From NCBI RefSeq assembly GCF_017562075.2, contig NC_054084.1:9652140-9716139 (forward strand): a stretch of 64,000 nt of DNA. The letters run 5' to 3'. The stretch is from Anopheles merus. Lineage: Eukaryota; Arthropoda; Insecta; Diptera; Culicidae. Numbering within the stretch: the stretch's first letter is position 1; each line of letters starts with the position of its first letter. A model generated the notes under the pieces. The model was not told the DNA's origin and did not search any database. It saw only the letters and a program-made list of their open reading frames with translations. The translations under genes were made by a program, and so were the position numbers. Positions 35,883 to 49,300 of the stretch are shown here, piece after piece.

Positions 35883-38800
35883 TCACTTTAACCAAATATC
35901 GTCCATCGTATCGTCGTGCAGCTCGGCCACCGGCATCGCCCGCAGCGTCCGCAGTGTTTCCATGTAAAACGTCAGCTCCGAAACGACGACACCGTGCTGG
36001 GGCCCCCCATTGTTGGTGATGTTGTTGCGGAGCAGCTGCTCCCGCAGCTTGTCCTTAAAGTTGCGCTGCACCGTCCGGTAGATGGTGTGCACCTGCTTCT
36101 CCGGCAGGATCGGTGCGATCGCTTCGTGCAGCTTCACGAACTGCCGGCTAATGTTGCGGAACGGTTGCGACGGTACCGGCGGCCTGGCGTCCCAATTGTT
36201 CAGCTGGCCCGTCACCACGTCACACACGATCGACAGCACCTTGTTCTCGATCTCCTTGATGTGGCTGACGAAGTCTTTCTCCACCGAATCGTACCCGGCA
36301 ATGGACGAGTAGGTGGTGGTGGAGGAGGAGGAGGAGGCACTCGTGGGTGGTGGTGGTGGTGGTGGTTGCTGTGTGGGCTGATGCGTTCCTCCATTCGTTA
36401 GTGGGCCAGCCGCCGATCCGGAGGTAGTGTGGTTTACACCCGCGGGTGCTGCGCTCGCGCCCTCGAGCGCCCGGAAGTGACGTTTCACGTGCGGCAACAG
36501 CCACAGGACTAGTTCGAGCGCCCGGGACACCAGCGCCAGGTTGCTGCTGGTGATCGTTTTAAGCCCCGCGACGTGTAGTGCCCCCGCGCCCAGCACCAGC
36601 TGGCAGCAGCGCGAGTTAAACATGCGCAACAGGTCGACCACGTTCCGGCCCAGCTGTGGCGCAATCACCGGCAGCTGCGAAGCGCACCGGCAGTACTCGC
36701 TAACGATCTGCACGAGCAGCAGGGCCGCACCGACCAGGGCAAACGGTTCGCCCTCCACCTTCAGCACGGACTGGGGCGGTGGCGGTGCGACACCGCCCCC
36801 GTTCGTCTGCTGATGCCCGTTCAGCGCCGGTTTGCTCCACTGAAACTCGCCGCGCGCGATACAATCGATCATCGTTTGAAACTCGGCCGGCACCTCCGCC
36901 TGCTTCCAGCGCTCACTGTCCAGCAACAGCGCCAGCTTCGATTTGCGCTCCGTGTGGAACTTTTGCGCAAACCGATTGCCCTGCGCACAGAGGGCCAGCT
37001 TCAGCGGGGCGCTCTGCACGCCGCACGCCGCCTGGCAACCGTCCGCAAACCGCTCCACAATCTGCGCCAGCTGTGCAATCTGTTCCGCACTGACGGAGCT
37101 CCGCTCCAAGCTCTGGTTCGAGACGAGATTGGCGCACCGTTCGTGGCAGTAGTTGCACACGCTCTGCAGCAGATTGGCTAGCTTGCCCTGCACCACCGCA
37201 TAGTCCGCCGCGGACAGGAACGCTTCCGTGTCGATAAAGCTCACATCGTCCGTCAGCCGGCCGGCGCTGGCGTCGGCCGTCTGCTGCATCACGTCGTGCA
37301 CCGCCCGTATGCGCCGCAGCAGCTTCAGCAGCGTCCCGGTCGCACCCTCCAGCAGCACAATCCACTCCGAGAGCGATAAGCTTTGCGCCTCCTCGCCGGC
37401 CCCCGTCAGGCACACCTCCGCATCGCCCGACGCAATCACCTCGATCACGAGCTGCTTCACAATCGCGCGCACCGTCGTGATCGCCTCGTCCCGGTACGTG
37501 TCGATAAAGTCCAGGCTGCGCTTCCGCAGCAGCCCCGAAATGATGCAGATCAGCTTGTCCTCCTCGAGCACGCGCTCCTCCCGAGTGGCCGCCTCGCGAA
37601 AGGGCCGGTTCAAATCCGCCGTCGAGTAGCGCTCAAAGTCCGTCTTGAGCATCTTGTCGATCAGCAGCTCCATCTCGCACAGCTGGGAAGGCAGATGGCG
37701 AAAGCAGTGCACCCCGGTCAGCTCCTGGCCGAGTATTTCCTGCGTCGTGCTGATCAGATCCAGCGCCGCCACGTAGTCCTGCGTGCTGAGCAGCAGCTGT
37801 ATCATCGGCTGCGTCTGGTGCACCGTCGACATGAGCTTTAGCTTCTCCAGCACGAGATTGTTGTTCGAGCGGATGCGCTCCGCTCGCACGACCTGCAGCG
37901 ACTCGCGCACGATCATGTCGTCGATCTGCGCAATCTTGGCGCGCAATCGCTGCACATTCGCGAGCGCCTGCGTCATCTGCTCCATGATGGCGTCCTGCGA
38001 CGTCATCGCGTGAAAGAAGGCGGACGATTTGTCCGCCACCTGCTTGGCGATCAGCACCTCCACGATGTCCAGGTAGTGGCTGAGCCGCTCCTGCAGCTGG
38101 CGGCTCGATTGGCGCGTCTGCTCGCCGCCCTCGGTGCCGATGCCGGCAAACGCGGCCGCAAACGTGGCCGGCCGGTGCAGCTCGAGGTGCTGCTTGAGGA
38201 ACACCTCCGGGATGTCGCTCAGGCTGGCGGTGGCCCCGTTCGGCAGCCGGTCGCTCACGAGCGCCTGCTGGCTAGTGGCGTTCGCCGTCGGCACGTTCGC
38301 GATGCGCGTGTGCACCCGGTACCGCTTGCCGATGCGCTTCAGGTACGCATCGAACTGGTCCCACCGGATGTCGGCGAGGCGGGGCGACGGCCCGATGGAC
38401 GCACCCTCCACGAAGCCGTCGCCCCATTTCTTGGTGAAGAAGTTCGTCTGCTTGCCCCGGCTCGGGTCGTTCAGTACGGCGGGCAGGTTTTGGGCGGCGG
38501 AAAACACCGACCACTTCACGTGCGGCTCCTTCTGCTGCGCCTGCACGTGGCACCGGGTGACGTGCGTGTCGTAGTCGCGATCGCTCACACCGTCCAACGG
38601 TAGCGACGCGCACACACCGTTGTAACCATAGCGACACACGTACGAGCCACCTTCCACCGTGCAGTGCTGCTGGCGAAGGTGCCTGAAACGACATGGCAAG
38701 ACAGACAGAGAGAAGAGGGAGAAAGTAGAGCAAATATGTAAGCAAGGCGCGTGTGTTAGCACCGGGCGATAAACGGGCGCGAGGAGGAGAGCGATTGCGC

Positions 38801-39217
38801 CATGCCCGTACCGAAAAACGTAACGCGAAACGGTAAAAAACAATTATACAGATCAATTTCCTCGCAGCCTGGGGTGGGCGATAGTACGCAAGCGGCCTCC
38901 CGATGGGGTGGGTTCGGCACAATTGGTGCTAATTAACCCCAGGCCCCAGGGCGGCGTGGCAAGGTCTCTCCGTGCTATCATCACTGGCGCAACCCATCCT
39001 CCCTCCTCCGGATGTGTCAATCAAACTCGCCTCCCCATTACCTCACAAACTCGCTGGTATTTTTGAACAAAAACTGCTGTTGCTGCTGGGACTGCTGCTG
39101 GTCCTGGCTGCTGGTCTGCTCAGCTGACCGGGCCGAGACGGGGGAAAGGCAGTACTGGCAGCTTTGCCAAGGCGGTGGTTCCTTCAGATCGAAACTTCCC
39201 GAGGTAGACTTTGCCAT
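35883..39217 (-). CDS. Vps54: Vacuolar protein sorting-associated protein 54 (GARP complex)
   Basis: This is a subunit of the GARP tethering complex, which captures endosome-derived vesicles at the trans-Golgi network; the Drosophila orthologue is scattered. Coding exons are 39217-39042 and 38682-35883 (minus), joined in phase 2 across a weaker GTAATG donor, giving 991 residues against 977 in human. Exon 1 encodes a Gln-rich segment (QQQSQQQQQ). The family-typical N-terminal region follows (NFFTKKWGDGFVEGAS, then RWDQFDAYLKRIG), then a helical stretch (VADKSSAFFHAMTSQDAIM, near residues 260-280) and the conserved LLLSTQDYVAALDLI region. Around residues 820-850 a low-complexity Pro/Ser/Thr insert interrupts the protein. 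The C-terminal domain ends near TLRAMPVAELHDDTMDDIWLK. The ATG giving MAKSTSGSF was chosen because the in-frame upstream codons include no other ATG. Confidence 0.93.
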
Positions 39218-39990
39218 TGGCACATATTGTTGGGTACGGGATGACCCTGCCCGTCCCGTTCAAAACACAAAACACACACACACGCACGTCCACGAAGAGA
39301 CAATGATGACGGAGCACTGGAACTCCGTGCAGCAGCCGGGTGGAATGAATTTTTCGGAACACTTTCACAATACAGCACACGCACACACACACACAGCACG
39401 GGTTTCTTATCAGCCAGAAAGTAAACCAGGCAATCCGCGTCCGGCCGTCGGGCGCTACGTGGGACACACGGGCAAATAAATGATACGAACGGCGAGCAGG
39501 AGCATTTGGGGAAAAGTACACACACAACGTATCAAAATTCTTCAGCTGACACAACACCGATTTTTTTCGTTTTTTTTTTTGTTTTTTGACAGCTCAGTGA
39601 CGTGCGCGATTGTGACGAAGTGACGGGTTGATAGAGGTGAAGGTGTGACACGGTACAGGTGGTACACGGGGTGTGCCTTTTTGGGGGAGTGAATATTATT
39701 TTATTTAAATTACAATAACCATTCGGGATGGAATCTTAGAAGAACGACTAATTAAAAGCATTATCATGTAGCAGATGGATTTGGAATTCAGCAAATAGTA
39801 GCTAAAGACAGAAAAAAGCAGAAGGGAAAGTTTTTGTAGCATCTTTGAGGCTGACGGCAGCTATTAAGCAGCAGAAGATTCTTTGCACCAAAACGACGTC
39901 CATTGGAGCTGATTGATTGGGAGCAAAGAGCTCGTACTCTTTTCTCAAGTAATTCGTTTTGTTGCTTTCTAGCTAGTTGGGTAAGACTCC
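39218..39990. other. Upstream region of Vps54
   Basis: Non-coding by inspection. CA runs occur at 39266-39282 and 39376-39392 and a T-run at 39559-39590. The Vps54 promoter should lie here, but no clear TATA/Inr pair was seen. Confidence 0.4.
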
Positions 39991-40740
39991 ATTATTCAGT
40001 ACCAGTATTGGTATTGTTTTAGAATCTATTCCGAACATGTCGTAGGTTCAAGACATGATCTTAGACCATTATGGATAAAGGATCAGTTTCATTATCCGAA
40101 TATCCTAAGGATAAGTTCCTGAACTGGTATAGGTTTGTGATTAGACTCAGAATCTGTATATGTTAAGAATCAGTTCCAGGCCATCATATGAGTTAAGCAT
40201 TAATATCAGAACCGCTATGAGTTCAGGATTAGCTCCAGGACTGGCATTGATGCAGAACCAATTTCATGAGTAATATGACTGTTGGATCATTTTCTGCACC
40301 GGTATGAGTTCAGAACAAATTCCTTGACCGGTATTAGATTGAGATCAGCTCCAAGCACTGTTATAGACGTAGATAGTTTTGGTTTAGTATCAAGACCGTT
40401 ATGGGAATAGTTATGAAAGGTCCTGCAAGAGTTCCAGGATCGTCAAAGAATTGGGATCAATTCTAGGACCCGCACAGGTTCAGTATCAGTTTCAAGACAG
40501 ATATGGAGTTGGTCAGGTATCTGTTCCAAGACCGATATGAGATATGAAATTCCAGGATCAATATGAGGCGTAATCAGCATTACGCGCATCAGCATGATGC
40601 GTTCGCAGCATCAAGACTGATATGGATGTATGATCAGTTCCAAGATCTGTATAGATTCAGGATCAATTCCAGAACTTGTATGAGATAAGGATATATTTTA
40701 GGACAGGAAAAGGTTTGAGATCAGTTACAGATCACTTTCA
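39972..40740. repeat. Degenerate long-unit tandem repeat
   Basis: About 0.75 kb of imperfect units of roughly 30-38 bp. Each contains variants of GGATCAGTTCCAAGACC followed by a TATGAG/TATAG word (good examples near 40500-40700). The left boundary carries CTAGTTGGGTAAG near 39972, similar to words at the ends of other arrays in this window. No coding capacity is seen. Confidence 0.75.
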
Positions 40741-43005
40741 AGTCATTCTGGAGACTCCAGCTCACAACCATACCTTCTTGCATCGTTTCGGATTCACCAA
40801 ACATTAACCCCATTTTTGCTTCCAATATTCATTTGAATTGCACGATTTTTCTTTATTTTGCATTTTCAATTTTCACCTTTCGCTCTCCCCGTTCGTTTTA
40901 TTCACTGTGAACACCGATAAACATTTACTTTTTTACTCAATCTCTCTTGAGCGAGGAAGATAACCATTTGTTAGTGTTTGCCATTACGAGTGTTGTGTAT
41001 GGGGGGTTGTGTGTCTCTCTATAATGATTCCTAAGTTTGGGGCATTTCACTTTCAGTAAGTGTAATAATGGCGGTAGTGTAATGGATCCACCCTTGTCTC
41101 AGGTTCTCTGCAATTTTTGGGGTTTTGTTGTAATATTTAATAGAGCTTTTTCACTCCCATCACGACGAGTATACATCTACAATGTAGGAGGGAAAAAAAC
41201 ATACACAGGACAGGAATTGATCTATTCGTTTTCCGGTTGTTGCTTATCCACTTATAGTCGTAATATAATAACACAACAAGTATTCTTTCCCCTCCCCAGT
41301 TGGGGGTGAGAAATGCAAGAGTCAGGATGATAGAGACACCTGACCCAACACTACCCGAAACACGTGGTCCGAGTAGTGCAGGTCCGAGTTCGCTGTTGCA
41401 CACAATAATCACATCGTGGCTTCCCCCGCTCCGTACAGCAGACCATTTGCCCTGGGGTGGGGTTACTTCATTTAACATAGATACATTAGCCCTATATACG
41501 TGCAGTGTACTATTGCCTGGCTGTGCAGCTGCTCTACGGCCTCATTTCCCTATCGCACCTTCACCTTAATCAAAGTGTTAATACAAGTGTACATTTGTTT
41601 TTAATGCTAAAAATCTGACGCTTTCATTAACATTGTACCATCGAGTTTTATTTGGGCAGGTTGTTTTCTTTTCTTCTTCAAAGGGAACTTGCTGTCTGTC
41701 TCCTCTCTGTGTGTGTGTTTGTCGGTGAGTAGTTTTTCACATTATCTACAACGTACGGGGGGGAGCATTTTGGAATTCTATCAATTCTATATTCATCATA
41801 CATTTTTGTACAGCGTTCGTAGTATCAGTAACCCACAAGAGCGAGACTAAAACTATAAATGTTCAAAAATGTATCACCAAAAAGTGTAACGAAAAAACGT
41901 AAGGCAAAAATCAGTTCTCGTATAAATTGAAGCAGCGTTCCTCTCTTCTTAATGCTAGAAATTGCAACATAATGGTTCTCACAAAAACGCGGTGTGTGTT
42001 TTGAGAATTTTAAATTCCATTTCACATTCACACTCCACACTCGCGATGGGGACTACTAAAATGGAGCCTTTGTTTTGTATAAGCGAAAATAATTAAAGTA
42101 AGTTATAACCAGCACAGAGTTCTTCTCTTCCCTCAGCTCTCTCTCTCTCTCTACAGCTCTACACACACGTATCCTTCGCTTTCTAAGGGGTGAGCGACAA
42201 CTAAACTACAAATCCGCACAGTCAACGCACACATTTTGTTCTTTTAGTTTTTGTTCGATCGTTTGTTCGTTCATCGCATCGCTATCTAAGTATAAGCCGG
42301 ATTTGGCGGCGCATCCTCTCCCGTAAGGCGCATATATAATATATATGTGTAAAACACAACCAGTTGCAGCAGTGTGGCGCACACAAAACAAAAAAAACGC
42401 AAAACGGAAGCAAGTGTAAGTAAACGGTGGCCCTTTTCTTTTCGCAATCTTCGTAGTACTCTCCCTGCTCGTTACCATTAAACACTAGGAATCCTACTAA
42501 TTCGTCAACGAAAACACAACAGTGTCACAACATCCCCACAAGCCACAAGGCGCTGTAAGCTGTAAGCGCAAAAACAAGGCAACAAGGATACGTGGGGAAG
42601 AAAACGTAAAATCTAATCTTTTTGTTTTTCTTCTCTAAACTAACTAACTCTCTTATACACATTGAGTTTGTGTAGAAAAATAATTATATGAATTCATCTC
42701 TGTTTCACTAAAGCTACATCTCTCTTTCAGCCACCGATCCTCCGCCGATGATGATGATCATGAGGGGTCGGAGGGATAATATAAACTATATACTACAGGG
42801 GGCAATCACAATCCTCTTCCGCACCAGGTTTTTGCATCCTTAACGAGCTAAAAATGACTAAACGCGACGGTTATGGTGGTGCTGTTGGGGCACGCACACA
42901 TTCACACATCGTCCACATACACACACACACACGACGCACGCCACAATTCTAACGGGTTAGGTTTGGGGCGGGGGGTGGTGCGGGTGTGGTATTGACGCGA
43001 TGATA

Positions 43006-43251
43006 CAAGGTTTTCCAGGAGTTCTCATAGCTGTGGGACATTTTATTGACTCTTTCTTAAGTGAAGTGAACCTAATGTAATGGGAATTGCACTCTATAGC
43101 ACACCCTGTTGGACGAATCCAATTGGATTTTTCTAGAAGCCTGTCCAAACAAGGTACCATGAAGTCCAATTTTCCTACATGTAAAGTTCATTTCTAATAG
43201 GAAAGAGTCTAGGAAGTGTCCCTCAATTATGAGAACCCCTGGAAAACCCTG
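43006..43251. mobile_element. MITE with long terminal inverted repeats and TA target duplication
   Basis: A 246-bp element with outer ends CAAGGTTTTCCAGGAGTT and, on the other strand, CAGGGTTTTCCAGGGGTT. The inverted match continues imperfectly for roughly 90 bp on each side (shared GTTCTCATA and GACTCTTTC). It is flanked by TA on both sides (43004-43005 and 43252-43253), the target duplication of Tc1/mariner-type transposition. It has no coding capacity and is non-autonomous. Confidence 0.85.
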
Positions 43252-43257
43252 TAAAAG

Positions 43258-43258
<1 letters not shown>

Positions 43259-43341
<83 letters not shown>
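43259..43341. repeat. TA dinucleotide microsatellite
   Basis: An almost perfect (TA)n run of about 80 bp begins six bases after the right end of the MITE. The open frames through it (Ile-Tyr repeats) are not genes. Its length is likely to vary between individuals. Confidence 0.95.
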
Positions 43342-43345
<4 letters not shown>

Positions 43346-46300
43346 AACATAAACATAACTTTCACTCTCTTCTGCGCTATCTACTTAATATCGTCCTTTT
43401 TCTTATTATGCACCTACACCTTTTGTGTGTATGTGTTTGGGAGAAACCTTGTTTGACACGCTCACTCTATTTTCTTGTAAGCAACCTTCTTCAATCGTTA
43501 ATAAAATTCTAATCCAACAAACTTGTTGCATGTGTTTGTGTGTGTTTAGGAATTGTTTTTTGTTCTACATCTTTGAATACAGCACAACAGGGGAGAGGCA
43601 GCGCTTCTATGGTTTTCTTAAGTAAAGTGCCTTGCCTTGGTCAATTTTTGAGTCCACGTGTGTGGTTGAATGTAATATGTAAGAGTTTCCGCTACTGATT
43701 TGCATGGCATGTCCCGTCGCCTTCCTTCAAATCCTTAAGCTTTTCTTCTCTCTTTTCTATTTAATCTGCTATTTGACGCTTTCTTCCATCGATCCATCTA
43801 ATTGGTAAAACTGTGTTTTTTTTTTATGTGAAACCACCGAGTGCTAAATTCATTTTGCAAAGCAGTGCTTTAAAAGCGCCTGTGGATATACACTTCTTTT
43901 TTAAACTATTTTCTATTCACTTCTCTACTCAGTTTGCATTTGAGTTTTGTTCTCTCGCTCTCTAATTAGCTTACTTGTGTGTCTTTTTCTCGTTCTCTCC
44001 TGATTTTCCACAAAATGGTCATGTTTGTTTTAGTTTTGTTCTTGCTTGGGGGGTTTTTTATCGTTGTTTTACGTTTTGCTGCTAATGTTTCTACTTTTCT
44101 TCTTCTTCTTCTTTTTCTTTTCATTCTTCTTTTACTTCTTCTTCTTCTTCTTTTTCCCATTTATGCAGTTTGTGAGTGCGGGGGGTGTGATGAGCGTGCG
44201 TGTTTTGCTGCTTGCTGCTTTGTCTTCGGGTTTCAAATTTAAGTGGCACTTTGAGAAATTGATCTATGTTTATTATTCGTTACCTTTTCTTTTAATATAA
44301 GTTTCTTTTACTTTTTTTGCTAAGCTTCTTCCTTTGTTCAACAACTGCTACCGGTCGTCTTCTACTAGTGAGAGAGATCTCAAGAATTCAATAAAGAATT
44401 TATGGGTGGAATTTTCGTTTGCCCTCCATCATTACACACACCACAGATGAAGAGTCGTTCCAGGCGCGAAAAGCCATCCATAGGGCTGAGGGGCAGGGCG
44501 TGAATCATTTTCTTTTTCTACCATACTAACGACACAACGGTCATACCGTTTGGCGCGCGAGTTACCCCATATTCCGGTCGGCAAAAAACTTTGAACTATA
44601 TATTTTTCTTTTCAGGGAAGCGTTTTCATTTCGTCTATCCGCAGGTTTTGGTCGTGTAGTGAGTGTGTGCGTGTGTGTGTCGTTGTACTTGAATAATAAT
44701 CTCAATCATATCGCTCATTAGTTAAAATTTGCGATTCCCCAACAGATCGGAGGGGCACACAGGGATCCAATCGTGTTTCTCTAGTTTTTGATAGTTTAAG
44801 ATTCGGGGAGGAAAAAGGCTCCGTGTAGAAAATTGGTACCAGAGGTTGGGGTTAAAAATAGTCATAACTAATGTAATCGTAGGAAAACACAGTTCCAAAT
44901 AGAGTATGTAGTTGTGTGACTGTGCCTGTGTGTGTGTCTCTCTATTGGACAGTAAAATTCTTCTCAAAGCGATCGTTTTCACAGTGCAGCATGACGTGGC
45001 TCGCCGCGTTTTCGTGGAAAAATGTATCGATCGCCCATCCTTTCGTAGGATTTCGAGATAAAGTTCTGAGCGCTTCCAGCTACACCAAAAACCCTGTTAC
45101 TAATATTTCGCTCTAGTTAGGTCCCCGTGCACTGTAAACTAATTTAGAGTTGTAACACACACACATAGTAGATCTTGCGTGTTTACTTCGCTTCGTTTTC
45201 TTCTAGCTTTTGTTTCAAATTTCTCTAATAAGCCACATCTATGTATACATAATCACGGCACATACATTTCATCGTTCCTTTCCCATCATTAAACAGGATG
45301 TGTGTGAGTGTGTTCAACCCACTAATAGAGCCCTCTTTGTTATTAGTATTTCCCCATTTTAGGCGCACATTGGCATACTACTAACACACACACGTGTTTT
45401 GTGATTGCCACACTACGAGTAAAGTGATAACGAGTTAATAAAGTTATAAGTATGTACGAGTATGGCTGTGTAATTAGTGTTAATTAACACATACACACAC
45501 ACTCTCTCTCTCTCTTAAACTGTACACATACACATACACACACACTTTTGCTTGATAAAAAGCGCAACCAACGACGACGAGGTTTCCCAATAGACTATTT
45601 CTAATATGATTCCGCTAGAACACGGGACACGAGTATTTTGTAAAAAGGACAACCATTAAGATTCGTTCACACAATACTTTCTTGTACACCGGCCATCGGG
45701 TTTGCATCTCTCTCTTCGCACTATCTTTCCTTACAGCTTTCAATTTGTTTTCCTTCACACTTAATCCTTTGTTTTCTTCATCACGGGGGGAGGGAGAGCA
45801 CATAGAGGAACGGCTAAAACGTCATTCAATACACTATCCATACTGTTTTGTTTCTTAGCAAGTGCGAATGTATGTGCTTGGCTTCTTTTTTTTCCCTACA
45901 TTCTCTTCACAACAAATAGCGCATCTGTGTATCTAATGATCATCAAAATTGACGAAGGTATGTGTGTGTGTGTGAGAGTATAGTTATATCCATAGCATAA
46001 GTGCGAACGCGCGTGCAATCGGTTTAGGCTTTGGAATACACGATTCTTCTCCTCACGACAACCGTTGTTGCGCTCACAAGGAAAGGTGACGCGACTTGTT
46101 CTTCCCCATTTTTATGGCGTGTGCTGTGCGCAGAGTGCTGTGCAATCGTCTCACAGTTAAGTTAAAATACAGATCCCACACACCATCCGTCGTGGTAGCA
46201 GTGTGCCTGGGTTCGCTTACCTGCTAGTTCTAAGACTTTACACCTTTTTCCATCTTCTGTGCTCTTTCTTCTCTCGCTCTCGCTCTCTTTCTTCAAACAT

Positions 46301-46387
46301 TAAATATAATGGCTTGCCTTGCGCACACAAGAACACGCTAGCGCTTATTCACAGATTCTATTCAACTCATCCGCCTGTCTGCGAAAC

Positions 46388-49300
46388 CTAATAGATCGGT
46401 TCGCCGTACTGATTGATCATGTCGTTCAGCTCCTCCAGCAGCTCGCTGAATGTCATGCGCTCGTGCGGATCCCGCTTAAAGCACGGTGCCATCAGCTTAT
46501 CGTACACGTACGAAAAATCCTCCGGAAGCTGTAATCTGTCGGTGCGCGGAAAGAGAAACAAAGAGAATCACATCACACGTGCGAAAAGTCAACCACCACG
46601 ACCGGCACCATCACAACACACCACTTACATCTTTGTCTCGCGTTGCAGCAGTTGATACAACTGGGCCGCACTCTTAACGTCCACGTGCGAGTACGGTGTC
46701 GCACCGTACGTGAACATCTCGTACAGCGTCACGCCAAACGACCACACGTCCGACTGGGAGGAATACTTTTGCGTTTCGAGCGTTTCCGGCGCGTACCAGC
46801 GGATCGGCAGCTCGCGGCTGTGCCGCGCCACGTAGTAGTTGCTGCCCTCGGTTACCTGCGCCAGCCCAAAGTCGGAGATTTTGACGCACTTTTTGCTCTC
46901 CACCAGGATGTTGCGGGCGGCCAGGTCGCGATGCACGATGTTCTTCTCGCACAGATAATTCATGCCCTAAGAGGGGAGATGGAACGAAATTCGATCATTA
47001 GTTTTTTTATAAAACGTACAATCCGGTTCCTCATCCCGTTCACCTACATTTGCTATATCGCGCGCCATCCACAGCAGGTCCAGCTCCTTCAGCTCGTACC
47101 GCATGTAGCCGAGGTACGCCAGCAGCGATCCCAGCGGCACGTACTCCATCACCACCACCAGCTTGTCCAGCTCCTCGATGAAGCAGATAAACTCGACAAT
47201 GTTGGTGTGGCGCAGGTTTTTCATTATATCGACCTCGCGCCGAAAGTCGTCCTTCACCCGGCCCAGGTCGGGCCGATCGTCGTAGATCGTTTTCAGCGCA
47301 ACGTCGCGCGGCGCCTGGTTGTCCCGCTCGAGCGTACCCCGGTACACGCGCCCATAATTGCCCTCCCCGAGCATGTTGTGGAAGAAGATGCGCTCGCTGC
47401 CGCTCAGCTGAATGTAGTCGGAACAGTTGACGAACGTTTTCTCGTAGTACGAATCGCCGCTGAAACGGTTGATCGAGTTCGAGAGCAGCGGAAGCGAGCT
47501 GCTGCCGCTCGAGGCATTGCTGCGCAGCTCACTGTCGCTTCCGTTGCTTACGTAGGACGAGGAGGTGCAGTCGGTACGGGACCGAATCAGGGTGGAATCT
47601 GTTGGGAAAATGTAACAAAACAGAAGCGATAAGCATTGGCGTTGTGTAGAAAGAAAAAGAGCCTGCGGAGAGCTTTGGTTCCCTCTCCTATCCTACTCAC
47701 TGGTTTCCATTGACAGGATACTGTTTTTAAAGACGGACCCATTCAGCATGTTGCTCGTCGAGTGACCGTTCACGTGTCCATTCCCGACCGTGCAGTAGCT
47801 GCCATCTAATTGACCTGTTTGTTTTCAAACAATTTGAACACAAGAAAATGATTATTATAATTCAAAAATGAATCCAAGCTCGGCAATACATACGCGCATG
47901 CACCAGCAGCCCCACGACCGTTTGCGGTGCGAGCCGCTTGTCCGGATCGGCGTGCCAGCCGCAGCTCAGACACTCGTAGATCTGCTTCGAGTCCTTCAGC
48001 TCGGGCGGCATCGTCTGCAGCCATTTGCGCGTCGGCAGAAACTCGGCCGGCTTGTACACGTGCATCTTGATGCCGCGGCTAAAGATTTCCCACAGCGTCG
48101 AGGTGCAGGCCCACGCATCGGTGGCCGGATCCGCCCGCAACCGGGCCACGCTCTGCTCGCTCAGATCCTGATACTCGTACGGTATCCAGAGCAGATCGTG
48201 CTTGGTTAGCCGGCGCTGCCCGTGCATCCCCGGGTCGCCCAGCTTGGCCAGCACGCGCTGCTCGCCCTCGTCGTACTGCGTGACGAGCATGGACGAGCAC
48301 CGGATGTGGCCGTGGATGATGCCGTGCTTCTGCAGGTAGTACAGGGCCCGGGCCAGCGAATGGCCGATCTCGATCAGTGCGGTCGGCCGTACCGAGGTGC
48401 GCCGCGTCCGCAGAAACTCATCGAGCCGACCGTACCGGGGGAATTCGAGCACCATCGTGATGGGTTTGCAAACGGTCATACCGTACAGCTTGATGATATC
48501 GATCGAATCGATCGTTGCCCACTGGCCAGCAACCTGCAGAAAGTCCTGCAAAAGGGAAGAGGAACCACCCAGTGTGCTGGTTAGAGAACACATTCTAGCG
48601 GCGCGCGATGATGGTAGCGCAGCGACAAACCTTCAAATATTCTCCCTCCTTCTCGTTCTTGAGCAGCTTGAGCGTAACCTCCATCTTGCTGTTGTTTGGC
48701 AGCAAAAAGTCGGCCCGCGTTCGCTTCGTGTAACCGTCGCTTTCATCTTCCACCGCATCTGTACAGAAAAAGAGCACACGAGAAAAAAAAAAACACGAAC
48801 AAACACAAATTAAACCAACTGTTCCTTTTTCATTCATTAGCAAAACAGCATTAGCATCGCCGTATCTCATACGCACTTCGATTGATAACCAGCTCCTTGG
48901 CGGCATTGATAATGCAGGCCCGCTTCTGGCCGAGCTCCTGCGTGCCGCCGCGCAGCAGCCGCTTCGGGGAGGCTTTGTGCGTCGGCCGGCAGAGCAGCAG
49001 GTTCGGGGCGGTATCGTTGTCCGATGGTGGCAACCGGTACACGCTCGTTATCTCCGGGTTGAGGCTCTTCAGCGCCTCCGTCAGCTGGTTGTACCGGTGC
49101 AGTACCTCCTCTTCCTCCTTGTCGCGCTGCACGTGCCACTGATCTTCGGCGTGGATAAGCTTGTACGTTTTTATCAGTCCACTGGAGGGGCAGGAGATGG
49201 TGTGCGATAAATGAATTGATAAAACATACAACACCGCGCACAATTGCACGTCCTTCTACTTACTCGGTTTCTAGCATATCGACATAGTAGGTATCGTACT

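Larger units (their letters stand above)
40741..46387. other. Long AT-rich stretch downstream of hopscotch
   Basis: No exon is supported in 5.6 kb. It is AT-rich with T/C-rich tracts (44095-44160, CTT-type), GT/CA runs, a MITE and a long TA microsatellite, described separately. Part of it may be the hopscotch 3' UTR, but there is no AATAAA close to the stop on the minus strand. A possible one is near 44269, about 2.1 kb away. Confidence 0.45.

Noticed and set aside
38010..38603. 197-codon plus-strand open frame opposite Vps54
   Set aside because: Antisense shadow of the conserved Vps54 exon.
43072..43456. Open frames with long Ile-Tyr runs
   Set aside because: They are read-through of the TA microsatellite and part of the MITE.
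46643..47632. 329-codon plus-strand open frame
   Set aside because: It lies exactly opposite the kinase exons of hopscotch, and its translation is the antisense shadow of a GC-rich coding region.
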